The translations under genes and the position numbers were made by a program. The notes beneath the pieces were generated by a model. That model saw only the letters and a list, made by a program, of their open reading frames with translations, did not search any database and was not told the DNA's origin. Below, piece after piece: positions 8,416 to 17,364 of a stretch of 64,000 bases of DNA. The stretch is from Cellvibrio mixtus subsp. mixtus J3-8 (GTDB taxonomy: Bacteria; Pseudomonadota; Gammaproteobacteria; Pseudomonadales; Cellvibrionaceae): contig NZ_KN266207.1 of the NCBI RefSeq assembly GCF_000766945.1, positions 538,531 through 602,530 on the forward strand. The letters run 5' to 3'. Each line of letters begins with the position of its first letter. Positions within the stretch are counted from its first letter, which is position 1.

Positions 8416-9864
8416 CTAACAAAAAACGCCTTGCACAAACCAGCATTGTTGTTGCAAATCTTTAAAAATCCATAACCTTAAACCATCGTGTCGTTGCGCC
8501 ATAAAATAATCGCGTGCAACGGGCGTATCCCACCAATGCGTATGGATGCGTTCGGGGCCGGCTAATAATTGTAATTGGCCGCGCCAGTTTAATCCTGCCG
8601 GTGTTTGCCCAATCGTTTGCGGGATCGCAAATAACCATTTGGGGCGCAATGCTTGCTGTTGCAAAGCGGGTAATACTTGCCAGGCCGTTTTCTGGTAACT
8701 GATGATGTCATTGCTTAACTCCGGTAAATGGTCATCCTTGTAGCTGATTTTATAAATTGCACTATTACCCAGGCGCGCTTTCAGTTTGGCGGTGGTGAGG
8801 GTGAAATCCTGAGTGGTTTTTGGGTTTGGAGATTGTTGGGAAAAATCCAGAGGGCAGGTTTGTGCTTGCACTGGCGATGTAAAAGGGCAGTACAGTTCCA
8901 TTTGGTCTACCGCAAAACGAAATGCATATTGTTCAAATTGGATCAAACTCAAATCCAGCAATAAATGCCCTTGCTGCTGCGGGGTATCGCAATGCACGCG
9001 AATAATTTCACGCTCCTGATAAATACTGATGAGATGCCATTCAATCATCTGGCATTGATGTTGGCGCTGTTGCAGGTGATAACTTAATTTTTGCAACAGT
9101 AACCTGAGTCCCGGTTGCAATAAATCCAGTTGGGTCACAGGAAATTCCAGATCTACCCGTTCAATAAAACGGATTTCAGGATGGAACAGGGGAACTGGTG
9201 CAGAGAATAAACCGGGTTGTTGCATATCCGGGCTAATATCCAGCATGTCACTCAAATACTGGCTGAATTCATTGCCAAAACGTTTGGAAAAACTGCGCAA
9301 ACCACTGGCCTGTATTTGCTGGATTACATCGCCTAATGAGATAAAACCGGTTTGTTCCAATACAGTAATTTCATGTGGGAATTCTTCCAGGCAGGTTACG
9401 GGTAATTGTTGTAACCGGTCGCGAAAAAAATAACGTAATTGTTCAGCGTTATGATGGTTGATTGGTTGCTCAATGTGCTGAATGATATTATCAGCATGCT
9501 CTAAAAAACTGCACAACCAGGCTGCTTGTGCTGTGTGAGCCAGTGCATGGTAATAATGGTCCGTCACATTTTTTGCATGCAATTGCTTATGGATGAGATC
9601 AAGCAGCGTTGTAATGCCACCAAATAATGTTAATGAACGGGATATTTCCAGCAATACCCCGTGCTCACGGGTATATTGAGAAATATACATTTGCAGGTGC
9701 GGTGTAAATTGGTATAGCGCATCACACAACACCATTAATTTTTTTTCAATTGTACTATCAATGTTGTTTTTTGTTGGGTGACCATTGTTGTCATTATTTC
9801 CGGATAAACGAATGGCTAACCACAAGCGCATTGGCGGTGGTGATAGTGTACTGGCGCGGCTCAT
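8416..9864 (-). CDS. imuB: ImuB, Y-family polymerase-like protein
   Basis: ImuB is a Y-family DNA polymerase relative that works as an adaptor, linking ImuA and DnaE2 to the sliding clamp. The 482-residue protein starts with MSRASTLSPPPMRLWLAIRL. It lacks the acidic DxD-type start motif of active Y-family polymerases, as expected for this non-catalytic member. The C-terminus (LRLWIFKDLQQQCWFVQGVF) is typical. Its ATG overlaps the imuA stop codon by one base (TAATG), which implies coupled translation. The function follows from the family and from the complete three-gene cassette. Confidence 0.93.
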   Translation of the reverse strand: MSRASTLSPPPMRLWLAIRLSGNNDNNGHPTKNNIDSTIEKKLMVLCDALYQFTPHLQMYISQYTREHGVLLEISRSLTLFGGITTLLDLIHKQLHAKNVTDHYYHALAHTAQAAWLCSFLEHADNIIQHIEQPINHHNAEQLRYFFRDRLQQLPVTCLEEFPHEITVLEQTGFISLGDVIQQIQASGLRSFSKRFGNEFSQYLSDMLDISPDMQQPGLFSAPVPLFHPEIRFIERVDLEFPVTQLDLLQPGLRLLLQKLSYHLQQRQHQCQMIEWHLISIYQEREIIRVHCDTPQQQGHLLLDLSLIQFEQYAFRFAVDQMELYCPFTSPVQAQTCPLDFSQQSPNPKTTQDFTLTTAKLKARLGNSAIYKISYKDDHLPELSNDIISYQKTAWQVLPALQQQALRPKWLFAIPQTIGQTPAGLNWRGQLQLLAGPERIHTHWWDTPVARDYFMAQRHDGLRLWIFKDLQQQCWFVQGVFC

Positions 9865-10634
9865 TAACGGCTCCGCAGTCTGGATATGTTGTTGGTAATT
9901 TTTCCTGATGAACGAACAGGCTTTTGGGGATGGATGTGAGGAATGTTATCCGGATAGTTATCAAGGTCTGCATGGGGTAGATAACCCATCCATTCGCGCG
10001 GTAGCGATAATTCAAGTGGTTTATTCAGTAATGATTGTTCACCACCTTTTTGTTTGGTGATGAGCACCTCCAGATATTCTGCATAAATCTGTGTACGTAA
10101 ACGCAAATGGGCTGGTGAGGATTGTGGTGTAGTGCGTGAATGGCGTAACAACCAATAAATACCGGAACCTTCATTACTGGCTAATACACATTTTCGAATT
10201 TCAGTGTAATTCAGCGCTTGTTGTGGTTGCCAGGCTAACAGATGGCTGCAGGCCTTGGCGCGGGCAATTTCTACAAACGCAGCGAGGAAATCATTTTTAG
10301 CCGGTGCATTCACAATCAATATCTGGTCCAAATTTAATCCGGCTTGTAGGAAGCCCTGGGCAAATGGCAGTGCAGGCGGGTTGATTAATATTTGCAATCC
10401 TTCGGTGTTATTGCGCAATGCCGGTGCCAGTAATAACCATTCTCCTTGCCCTAATTCCTGCTGGTTTATTTCGATCAGGCAAGCCCGTGGCCAACCGTGA
10501 TGAACCAAACAATTATTCAGTTCCGGATGGCCTGTATCCTGTCCATTGTTATCCTGAAAAAATGCTTTGGTGCCGCGCCAGATATCTCCACGCTGCAATA
10601 ATTGTTCAAGGTTGGTAGGCAGTTGCTGGTTCAT
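9864..10634 (-). CDS. imuA: ImuA, SOS mutagenesis cassette protein
   Basis: ImuA is the RecA/SulA-like first gene of the imuA-imuB-dnaE2 cassette and regulates or scaffolds the mutasome. The 256-residue sequence has the family features: an early LLQRGDIWRG, then GWPRACLIEI, and a RecA-like core with WLLLAPAL. The N-terminus NQQLPTNLEQLL follows directly on a leader that contains a perfect LexA box 23 bases before the ATG. No clear Shine-Dalgarno sequence is visible. It begins a three-gene minus-strand operon. Confidence 0.92.
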   Translation of the reverse strand: MNQQLPTNLEQLLQRGDIWRGTKAFFQDNNGQDTGHPELNNCLVHHGWPRACLIEINQQELGQGEWLLLAPALRNNTEGLQILINPPALPFAQGFLQAGLNLDQILIVNAPAKNDFLAAFVEIARAKACSHLLAWQPQQALNYTEIRKCVLASNEGSGIYWLLRHSRTTPQSSPAHLRLRTQIYAEYLEVLITKQKGGEQSLLNKPLELSLPREWMGYLPHADLDNYPDNIPHIHPQKPVRSSGKITNNISRLRSR

Positions 10635-10657
10635 GATGAATGGAAATTGAAGTGATA

Positions 10658-10673
10658 CTGTATTTAAATACAG
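10658..10673 (-). promoter_or_regulatory. LexA (SOS) box of the imu operon
   Basis: CTGTATTTAAATACAG matches the gammaproteobacterial LexA consensus CTGT-N8-ACAG. It is perfectly palindromic, and the symmetry extends to 20 bases (10656-10675). It lies 23 bases upstream of imuA, where LexA would block the promoter until DNA damage activates RecA. Confidence 0.93.
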
Positions 10674-10848
10674 TATATCGTTTTGAGGTGCTGTATAGTC
10701 AAGCAGATCCTGTGGCGGCTTAACATTGTTTGGTTATAAATGTTGATGCCTGGTTAACCCTAAGCTCTATTGGAATGAAATAGGTCTTAAAAGAAGAAAT
10801 GGGTGAGACAAGATGGATGAAGCGGATTGGAAAAAAGAAAAGGCAGGT

Positions 10849-12132
10849 TTAATGAATAAACCCGACGATTTTATTTAATAGTGCAGGGCCGTTGAGGGAC
10901 TTATCAAAATGATGTTTGATGCCCAGTGTATTGCCCAATTCGCTGGTTTTTTCATCCTGTGCCTCGCTTACCAGTGCCAGATTGATACCTGCGGTTTTGG
11001 GGGTACGTGCAAGAATTTTGCACAAATCAGCACCTGCCTGGGTATTGGCGATATTGGTGCCCAGCAAAATTAAATCCGGATGTAAATCTACCGCGAGTTC
11101 CAGGCATTCAGTTTGGGTTTCTGCCGTTAATAAATTGAAATGTGCTTGCAAATGAGTAGTGAAATGTCGAATCAATTCCGGATTATTGTCTGCTAGCAGT
11201 AAGGTTTTATGGGTGGCTACTTCATCTACCCAGCTACGGTTACGGCCGGCGCGTTTGGCTTTATACAATGCGCGGTCAGCATTTTTAATTAACTCTTCCA
11301 AATCATGTCCGGTGGTTCGCAAGCAAGTTGCACCGCCGAGACTGGCAGTTACGAAGGAGGCAGTTGGTGAAACATCGTGGCGTAATTGCAATGCATTGAT
11401 TGCTTCACCAATAGACTGTGCTACACACATGGCGCCTTTGGCATCGGTTTCCGGTAGCAGTACGATAAACTCTTCACCGCCGTAGCGGCCTAAAATATCG
11501 GTAGTGCGATGCAGGCAGCTTTTAATTGCCTGGGTGACTTTTTTCAAGCAGGTATCGCCTGCCGGATGTCCGTAGTGATCGTTGAATAATTTGAAATGAT
11601 CCACATCGATCATTAATGCACTAATGGGTTGTTGATGGCGTTTCGCCAATGCCCATTGCTGCTGTGCTAACTCATTAAAGGTACGACGGTTATAAATGTG
11701 GGTGAGGCTATCAAGCTGGCTGAGCGCTTCCAGTTCAGAATTCAGGCGGCTCAATTGATCGCGCATTTCGGCAATCCGTTCCATCGCGCGAATCTTGGCT
11801 TTGATGATCATAAAACTGACGGGTTTGATTAGATAATCATCACCGCCAGCGTCAATTCCTTCGCGGTAATTTTCGTCTTCGTTCAAACCGGTAACAAAAA
11901 TGATGGGAATCCAATGGCCGGCTAGCCATTCGCGAATCAGGCGCGTGGTTTCAAAGCCGTTCAGGCCGGGCATTTCCACGTCCATGATGATCATGTCGAC
12001 AGGCGTATTTTCCAGCAGCTGCAACGCTTCTTCGCCACTGCGAGCCAATAAGGGTTCGTGTCCCGCGTCAATAATATAGTTACGCATGGCATAGCGAAGG
12101 GTCGCGCTGTCTTCAACCAGAAGGATTTTCAT
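10849..12132 (-). CDS. Response regulator with GGDEF domain (diguanylate cyclase), REC-GGDEF-REC
   Basis: An N-terminal receiver domain (residues 1-120) has the phospho-acceptor Asp51 in IIMDVEMPG and the conserved lysine in DDYLIKP. A GGDEF domain follows with an intact GRYGGEEF active site near residue 217 and an inhibitory RxxD site (RTTD, near 208). It should therefore make c-di-GMP with product feedback. Residues 310-427 form a second receiver-like domain in which the acceptor position reads LILLGTN, glycine (358) instead of aspartate, so it is probably not phosphorylated. The architecture recalls PleD/WspR-type regulators with an added C-terminal pseudo-receiver. No cognate kinase is adjacent. 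Confidence 0.92.
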   Translation of the reverse strand: MKILLVEDSATLRYAMRNYIIDAGHEPLLARSGEEALQLLENTPVDMIIMDVEMPGLNGFETTRLIREWLAGHWIPIIFVTGLNEDENYREGIDAGGDDYLIKPVSFMIIKAKIRAMERIAEMRDQLSRLNSELEALSQLDSLTHIYNRRTFNELAQQQWALAKRHQQPISALMIDVDHFKLFNDHYGHPAGDTCLKKVTQAIKSCLHRTTDILGRYGGEEFIVLLPETDAKGAMCVAQSIGEAINALQLRHDVSPTASFVTASLGGATCLRTTGHDLEELIKNADRALYKAKRAGRNRSWVDEVATHKTLLLADNNPELIRHFTTHLQAHFNLLTAETQTECLELAVDLHPDLILLGTNIANTQAGADLCKILARTPKTAGINLALVSEAQDEKTSELGNTLGIKHHFDKSLNGPALLNKIVGFIH

Positions 12133-12198
12133 AAGGCCGTGCGAAAAATAGACAAGGGATTACGGAAGCTCAAAAGGTCACCTGAGTGTAGTTAATTT

Positions 12199-12270
12199 AT
12201 TTGGCACAGCTACTTTATTTGAAACAGCTACTTTGTTTGGAACAGCAACTTTCTTTTGGACGATTACTTT
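12199..12270. repeat. Tandem 18-base repeats, three copies plus a decayed fourth
   Basis: Units at 12199-12216, 12217-12234 and 12235-12252 share the pattern RTTTGRMACAGCWACTTT. A fourth, diverged unit follows. They lie in the 280-base gap upstream of the GGDEF regulator gene. The frame through the repeat has no start codon after an upstream stop, so translation is unlikely. Confidence 0.7.
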
Positions 12271-12411
12271 TATTCTGAATGCAAACCATTGAGTGGTGGC
12301 GCGCAATTAAACGTCATTTTACGTTGCTCTGGCGTCGGCGTCGAATGGATTACGGGCATGTTGACGGATATTTATCCGTTGCGCCGTCTGGTTCACAGTC
12401 AAATTGCAGAA

Positions 12412-12831
12412 TTAATCGCGGTGATCTACATATAGCCATTTACCCAGGCTTTTACGGAACAGGGATCGTTCATGATGTTGTTGCAATTGTCCGTTCTGAC
12501 GAAAAAAGGCAATAAATTCTACAATCCCTTCCTGGTCATCGGCTTGGCCCTTATGCGTGGCAAGAATTTGCAAGCCTAGCCAGTCACAGCTTTGCGCCCA
12601 CTGTTGGATGTCGGCCTTACTGGAACGCAGGCGTTGCTCGGGGCTCCAGGTATCCCATAAGTAATCAATTGCCAGAAGTGCATGGGCGGCGTAGCGGGAG
12701 CGCATCAGCCGTTCCGCCGTTTCCGGCCAGGATTGGCCCTGGATATAAGGTTGGCAGCAATTGGCAAGGGGATTCTGGCTCCCGCAAGGGCAGGGTAATT
12801 GGGAGTTAAAGGCTGGTGTTTTCGATGGCAT
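12412..12831 (-). CDS. YchJ-family (UPF0225) SEC-C zinc-binding protein
   Basis: The sequence LPCPCGSQNPLANCCQPYI is a SEC-C zinc motif, followed by AERLMRSRYAAHALLAIDYL and the core IVEFIAFFRQNGQLQQHHERS that defines the YchJ family. The start is the ATG at 12831, with AAGGA seven bases upstream, giving 139 residues; an upstream start at 12879 would add 16 non-conserved residues. Unlike E. coli YchJ, the protein stops right after the LYVDH strand, so the usual C-terminal SEC-C motif is absent. The molecular function of the family is unknown. Confidence 0.88.
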   Translation of the reverse strand: MPSKTPAFNSQLPCPCGSQNPLANCCQPYIQGQSWPETAERLMRSRYAAHALLAIDYLWDTWSPEQRLRSSKADIQQWAQSCDWLGLQILATHKGQADDQEGIVEFIAFFRQNGQLQQHHERSLFRKSLGKWLYVDHRD

Positions 12832-13014
12832 TTTGTGGTCCTTTTCGGTATTTTGTGCGCCTGTTTTTGGCGGAGCCAATTTTCACCGGATTGGATATAG
12901 GGCGCCAGCCTATTCTGCTGTTCGGTTCGGTGATTAATCCAAATTTTTGTTCATGCGGAAATTGCAGGGACAGGAATGTAGCAAAAGTAAAACTTACTTA
13001 ACCAGGAGTGTGTA

Positions 13015-13401
13015 ATGAAACAGTTTGGATTATTAAAGACTTTATCCGTAGTGGCATTGTGTGGTGCGGCCACGTTGAGCATGGGCGCAATGGCGGGTGC
13101 CAAATATGGTTCTCCGGTTGCTGTGTCGGCTACGGCGATCTGGGGTTCTTTGGGAGCTACCCGTGCGTCAGGTTATACCACGGATTATATTGAAATCTCT
13201 GATCAGGGCTCCGCAATTTATGTGCGTGGACTGCAGGGTTCCACTGGTGTTTCGGGCAGCTGCGTTACCTCTGATGCGGTGAAGATGGCGCAACTGCGTG
13301 CAGCTAATTCTGATGCTTTTATTAATGTCTCCATCAATGCAGGCCAATGCACAACCTTGATAGTAACGAACAATTCGGCCATACAGACCAAGGATCTATA
13401 A
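13015..13401 (+). CDS. Small secreted protein of unknown function
   Basis: A 128-residue protein with a clear Sec signal peptide (basic MKQFGLLK, hydrophobic core, cleavage likely near AMAGA). The mature part of about 100 residues is rich in Gly, Ser, Ala and Thr. It holds two cysteines (GSCVTS, AGQCTT) that could form a disulfide in the periplasm or outside the cell. AGGAG lies eight bases before the ATG. The next gene starts three bases after this stop codon, so the two are probably co-transcribed. I do not recognise the family. Confidence 0.75.
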   Translation: MKQFGLLKTLSVVALCGAATLSMGAMAGAKYGSPVAVSATAIWGSLGATRASGYTTDYIEISDQGSAIYVRGLQGSTGVSGSCVTSDAVKMAQLRAANSDAFINVSINAGQCTTLIVTNNSAIQTKDL

Positions 13402-13403
13402 CT

Positions 13404-13931
13404 ATGGCATTTTCAGCATCTGCCTGGATAAGCAGTGCAGTATGTCTGGGGCTGGGTATCGTTATCGGTACCCGGTTTAATGATACACCGCTACCAAACC
13501 CTGTACCTTCGGCATCTCCTGTGACGATGCCTATGCACGACACCGGTCAATCCCGGAATTTAGCAGCCGATGAAGCGGTGCTTACGCGTGCGGTCAGGGA
13601 GGAAATTGCCTTGCAGCTCCAGGATTTCAAATTAAAAATGCTGGAGCAGATTGCAGCAAAACAAGATTCGCTTCGTGCAGCGCCAGGCATTCCCGTCGAG
13701 CAACAAAAGGATATCTTTCACAAGGCTTCATCATTGATGGATGAGGCCATTGCTGTTGGTGAGCTGGATGCGACCTCGGCGCGGGAGTTGGTTGATTATT
13801 TACACAGTTTACCCATAGAACAGCAGACAGCGTTGCGTGCAAAACAAATGGATGCGTTCAATCGCGGTCTGATTAGCTCACCCCTGTCGCCAGAAGAAAT
13901 TATGGCGCAGGGCAAAAACGAAAGGCCTTAA
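13404..13931 (+). CDS. Membrane-anchored small protein of unknown function
   Basis: The ATG at 13404 is three bases after the preceding stop codon, with AAGGA nine bases upstream; it gives 175 residues. A single hydrophobic segment near residues 6-23 anchors the protein. A proline-rich spacer and a soluble helical domain follow (residues about 55-170), with charged heptad-like stretches such as EEIALQLQDFKLKMLEQI. It ends 14 bases before the acyltransferase gene. The topology suggests an inner-membrane protein with a periplasmic or cytoplasmic helical domain. No family recognised. Confidence 0.7.
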   Translation: MAFSASAWISSAVCLGLGIVIGTRFNDTPLPNPVPSASPVTMPMHDTGQSRNLAADEAVLTRAVREEIALQLQDFKLKMLEQIAAKQDSLRAAPGIPVEQQKDIFHKASSLMDEAIAVGELDATSARELVDYLHSLPIEQQTALRAKQMDAFNRGLISSPLSPEEIMAQGKNERP

Positions 13932-13945
13932 GTAAAGATTTCTCT

Positions 13946-15097
13946 ATGACAGAATTTGATGATATCCGCCCATACCGCGATGATGAGGTGCGCCCGATTC
14001 TGGATCGCCTGCTGGCTGATCCTGAACTTATTGATGCGGTGACGCGCCTGAAATTTTCCAAATTACATAGCTGGTTGGGTTGGTTATTAAAGCCGCTGGT
14101 GCGCAGCAAATTAACGCAGCAACTGGCGTCCATCCATGATGTGCAAGGCTTGCAGTCGGTAGTGGAAAAATACATGTCAGGAATGATGTCCACTCGCGTA
14201 AAAGACCTGACTGTCTCGGGATTGGAAAAGCTGGATAAACACAGCGCGTATTTATTTATCAGCAACCATCGCGATATCACTATGGACCCGGCTTTTGTTA
14301 ACTGGGTTCTTTATCACAATGATTACAATACGTTGCGTATCGCCATTGGTGACAATTTGCTCACCAAACCTTTTGTATCAGATCTGATGCGCTTGAATAA
14401 AAGTTTTATCGTTAATCGCTCTGCCAAGGCACCACGCGAGAAATTAAAAGCTGCAAAGCATTTGAGTGCATATATTTACCACTCAATTGTCAATGAAAAT
14501 GCCAATATCTGGATTGCCCAGCGCGAGGGGCGCGCCAAAGACGGCAAGGACAAAACCAATTCAGCAGTGCTGGGTATGATTATGCTGAATAAGCCAAAAA
14601 GTGAAACGCTGGCCGATTACGCAAAAAAATTGCGTATCGTCCCTGTCTCTATTTCTTATGAGCTTGATCCTTGCGATGCAGCGAAAGCGCGTGAGCTTTA
14701 CTTGCATCGCACCGAAGGCAGTTACCAAAAAGAAGAGCACGAAGATGTGCGCAGTATTGCAATGGGAATCGCAGGTAATAAAGGCAATATCCACCTGGCA
14801 TTTGGCGATGTCCTGGATGGTGATTATCAGGATACTGATGAGTTAGTTGCCGCCATGGATCATCAGATTCTCGGTAATTATGTGCTACATGCAACTAACT
14901 GCTTTGCGTATGAAATGCTGCACGGCGTTGTACCCAACGTAAATTACAGCGCAAAAAACATTGCCTATGATCCGATTCCGCTTGCCGCAGAGCGCGCTGA
15001 ATTTGTAGCGCGTATCAATGCAATCCCTGCTGAACAGCGCGATATTGCGTTAGGTATTTATGCCAATCCTGTTGTGAGTAAACTCGCCGAATGTTAA
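13946..15097 (+). CDS. 1-acyl-sn-glycerol-3-phosphate acyltransferase family protein
   Basis: The core motifs SNHRDITMDPAF (block I, a variant of the NHxxxxD acyltransferase signature) and WIAQREGRAKDG (block III) identify a PlsC-superfamily acyltransferase, probably acting on lysophosphatidic acid or a related glycerolipid at the inner membrane. The 383-residue length, with a long N-terminal part (residues 1-110) and a C-terminal extension, fits a proteobacterial subfamily that keeps the NHRDI form. It overlaps dinG by seven bases, so the two are translated from one message. Substrate is not established. Confidence 0.82.
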   Translation: MTEFDDIRPYRDDEVRPILDRLLADPELIDAVTRLKFSKLHSWLGWLLKPLVRSKLTQQLASIHDVQGLQSVVEKYMSGMMSTRVKDLTVSGLEKLDKHSAYLFISNHRDITMDPAFVNWVLYHNDYNTLRIAIGDNLLTKPFVSDLMRLNKSFIVNRSAKAPREKLKAAKHLSAYIYHSIVNENANIWIAQREGRAKDGKDKTNSAVLGMIMLNKPKSETLADYAKKLRIVPVSISYELDPCDAAKARELYLHRTEGSYQKEEHEDVRSIAMGIAGNKGNIHLAFGDVLDGDYQDTDELVAAMDHQILGNYVLHATNCFAYEMLHGVVPNVNYSAKNIAYDPIPLAAERAEFVARINAIPAEQRDIALGIYANPVVSKLAEC

Positions 15098-17229
15098 CGG
15101 ATGCGCTGAAAAAGCAAATTCAAACCGCTTACAGCCAATTTCTGGAAAACAAAGGCCTGAAATCCCGCTACGGCCAAAAATTGATGATTGCCGAGATTGC
15201 AAAAACGCTCGGCAAAATTTCACTGGATGACGACAACCATCGCATCCCTGAAGAAAATGCCGGCACCCACATTTGTGTGGTAGAGGCTGGTACAGGTACA
15301 GGAAAAACAATTGCCTATTTGTTACCTGCCATCGTTATGGCAAAAGCGCTGGGTAAAAAATTGGTGGTGTCGACTGCGACTGTCGCACTGCAAGAACAAA
15401 TCGTTAATAAAGATTTGCCTGAGTTGCACCGCAATAGCGGCTTGTCATTTACCTTCACGCTAGCCAAAGGCCGTGGCCGATACCTGTGTTTAAGCAAGCT
15501 GGATAATATCATCGCGGAATACCAAAGCGGTTTAAATCCAACGCGTGCGCTTTACGAAGATGAATATCCCGGTGTGTCAGCACAAGGTTTTAAGCTTTAC
15601 GAATCCATGATGGATGCACTTGCATCCAATAAATGGAATGGCGAACGCGATACCTGGCCGCAAGCTCTGGAACAAAATGAATGGCAAATAATAACCACAG
15701 ACCATCGCCAATGTACGGGGCGCCGTTGTTCTAACGTTACTGCCTGCAGCTTTTTTAAAGCGCGAGACTCTATGCATTCAGTGGATTGTATAGTCACTAA
15801 TCACGATCTTGTGCTTGCGGATCTGGCATTGGGTGGTGGAGCAATCTTGCCTGCACCGGAAGACACTATTTACGTGTTCGACGAAGGTCATCACCTCCCA
15901 CAAAAAGCATTGAATCATTTTGCGCATCACAGCCGCATGCTTTCCACCAGTAAATGGCTGGATCAATGTAATAAAGCGCTTGGTGCGATGCTCGGTGTTA
16001 TCAGTGGGGCAGGCAATGTGGATCGCTTCGGTGAGCAACTACCTGCGGCGTTAATCGACTGCAAGCAACGCCTGGATCAGTTGTATCCTGTGTTTGAGTC
16101 GCTTGCACAATCTATCGCATTTGATGATCGCCAATCGCATTATCGTTTTGACGGTGGTGTGGTGCCACAGGATTTATTAATACCGTGTGTGGAGCTCTAC
16201 AAAGGTTTTGATCGCTTGTGCGATTTGCTGAAAAAAATGATCGATGAAGTCAGCCAGGCAATGGAAGATATGCATTGTCCGGTGCCCAAAGTTGATTTGG
16301 AAAATCATTATCCGATTCTCGGTGCATGGCAAGCGCGTGCGGAAGCGAATCGCGATTTATGGGCGAGCTTTGCAACTCCGGATTCTATTAGCAGTGTACC
16401 TAAAGCGCGTTGGTTAACACCGGTGGATGCCAGCGGAAATATGGATCTTGAAGTTTGCTCCAGCCCGATACTCGCTGCCAAAACATTGGAATTCAGTTTG
16501 TGGGAAAAAGCCTGTGGTGCAATTATTACTTCGGCAACACTTACGGCGTTAGGTAATTTTTATCGCTTCCAAATGCGTGCAGGCACACCCCCGGATTCAA
16601 ATTACCAGGTTGTTCCCAGCCCATTTAATTTCCAACAGGCAACATTGGAAATTCCGGCGCGCACCGTAGAGGCTACAAATGCTGATGCTCATACGTTGGC
16701 AATTATCGATGATTTGCCCAATTTGATCGATCCAGCGGAAGGCTCGCTCGTGCTTTTTTCATCGCGCAAACAAATGCTGGATGTCTTCGAGGAAATGCCG
16801 CAAAGCCTGCGCGATATTATTTTGCTGCAAGGTGATAACTCCAAACAGGAAATGTTGGTCCAACACAAAAAACGTATTGATGAAGGCGAGGGTAGTGTGC
16901 TCTTTGGTTTGGCAAGTTTTGCGGAAGGTGTGGATTTACCTGGCAAATATTGCACCCATGTGATTATCGCCAAATTGCCTTTTGCTGTACCGGATGATCC
17001 CATTGAAGCAGCTTTATCGGATTGGATAGAAGCTCGCGGCGGCAATCCGTTTATGGAAATCACGGTGCCGGATGCCTCGTTAAAATTAATTCAAGCGTGT
17101 GGGCGTTTGCTACGAACGGAAACGGACACCGGACGTATCAGTTTGCTGGATCGCCGCATCATCACCAAACGTTACGGTAAAGCGATTCTGAATTCATTGC
17201 CGCCATTTACGCAGATTGTGCATAAATAA
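15091..17229 (+). CDS. dinG: ATP-dependent DNA helicase DinG
   Basis: DinG is an XPD-like 5'-3' helicase that resolves R-loops, D-loops and other structures. Walker A (EAGTGTGKT) lies near residues 65-75 and the DEGH box near 264. Four cysteines that would bind a 4Fe-4S cluster are present: Cys133 in GRYLCLSK, and Cys208, Cys213 and Cys219 in CTGRRCSNVTAC. The C-terminal helicase motif QACGRLLRTETDTG is intact. The 712 residues match the family. The start overlaps the acyltransferase gene by seven bases. I saw no LexA box directly upstream, unlike E. coli dinG. Confidence 0.93.
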   Translation: MLTDALKKQIQTAYSQFLENKGLKSRYGQKLMIAEIAKTLGKISLDDDNHRIPEENAGTHICVVEAGTGTGKTIAYLLPAIVMAKALGKKLVVSTATVALQEQIVNKDLPELHRNSGLSFTFTLAKGRGRYLCLSKLDNIIAEYQSGLNPTRALYEDEYPGVSAQGFKLYESMMDALASNKWNGERDTWPQALEQNEWQIITTDHRQCTGRRCSNVTACSFFKARDSMHSVDCIVTNHDLVLADLALGGGAILPAPEDTIYVFDEGHHLPQKALNHFAHHSRMLSTSKWLDQCNKALGAMLGVISGAGNVDRFGEQLPAALIDCKQRLDQLYPVFESLAQSIAFDDRQSHYRFDGGVVPQDLLIPCVELYKGFDRLCDLLKKMIDEVSQAMEDMHCPVPKVDLENHYPILGAWQARAEANRDLWASFATPDSISSVPKARWLTPVDASGNMDLEVCSSPILAAKTLEFSLWEKACGAIITSATLTALGNFYRFQMRAGTPPDSNYQVVPSPFNFQQATLEIPARTVEATNADAHTLAIIDDLPNLIDPAEGSLVLFSSRKQMLDVFEEMPQSLRDIILLQGDNSKQEMLVQHKKRIDEGEGSVLFGLASFAEGVDLPGKYCTHVIIAKLPFAVPDDPIEAALSDWIEARGGNPFMEITVPDASLKLIQACGRLLRTETDTGRISLLDRRIITKRYGKAILNSLPPFTQIVHK

Positions 17230-17255
17230 GTTTATTGTGTATTTGTCGAATGTCA

Positions 17256-17325
17256 TGTTGGGCATCGCTGCGCGCCAACCTACGAAGCACCGTGTAGGTT
17301 GGCGCACGCGCAGCGATGCCCAACA
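17256..17325. repeat. 70-base REP-like inverted repeat
   Basis: TGTTGGGCATCGCTGCGC and GCCAACCTAC (17256-17283) are mirrored by GTAGGTTGGC and GCGCAGCGATGCCCAACA (17294-17325). The right arm has four extra bases. The element can fold into a long hairpin. Sequences of this GTAGGTTGG/CGCAGCGATGCCCAAC type occur as dispersed extragenic palindromes in many proteobacteria. It also may end dinG transcription. Confidence 0.8.
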
Positions 17326-17364
17326 CATTATCATCAACACACACCCACACTCATACCTGAACCC

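Noticed and set aside
8400-8438. Upstream TTG start for dnaE2
   Set aside because: It would add 13 non-conserved residues and overlap imuB; the ATG at 8399 gives the family N-terminus.
12180-12290. Repeated peptide encoded by the 18-base tandem repeats
   Set aside because: The frame through the repeats follows a stop codon with no ATG, GTG or TTG before the repeats, so translation is unlikely.
12279-12515. Plus-strand open frame of 78 codons
   Set aside because: Largely opposite the YchJ-type gene and without a start signal.
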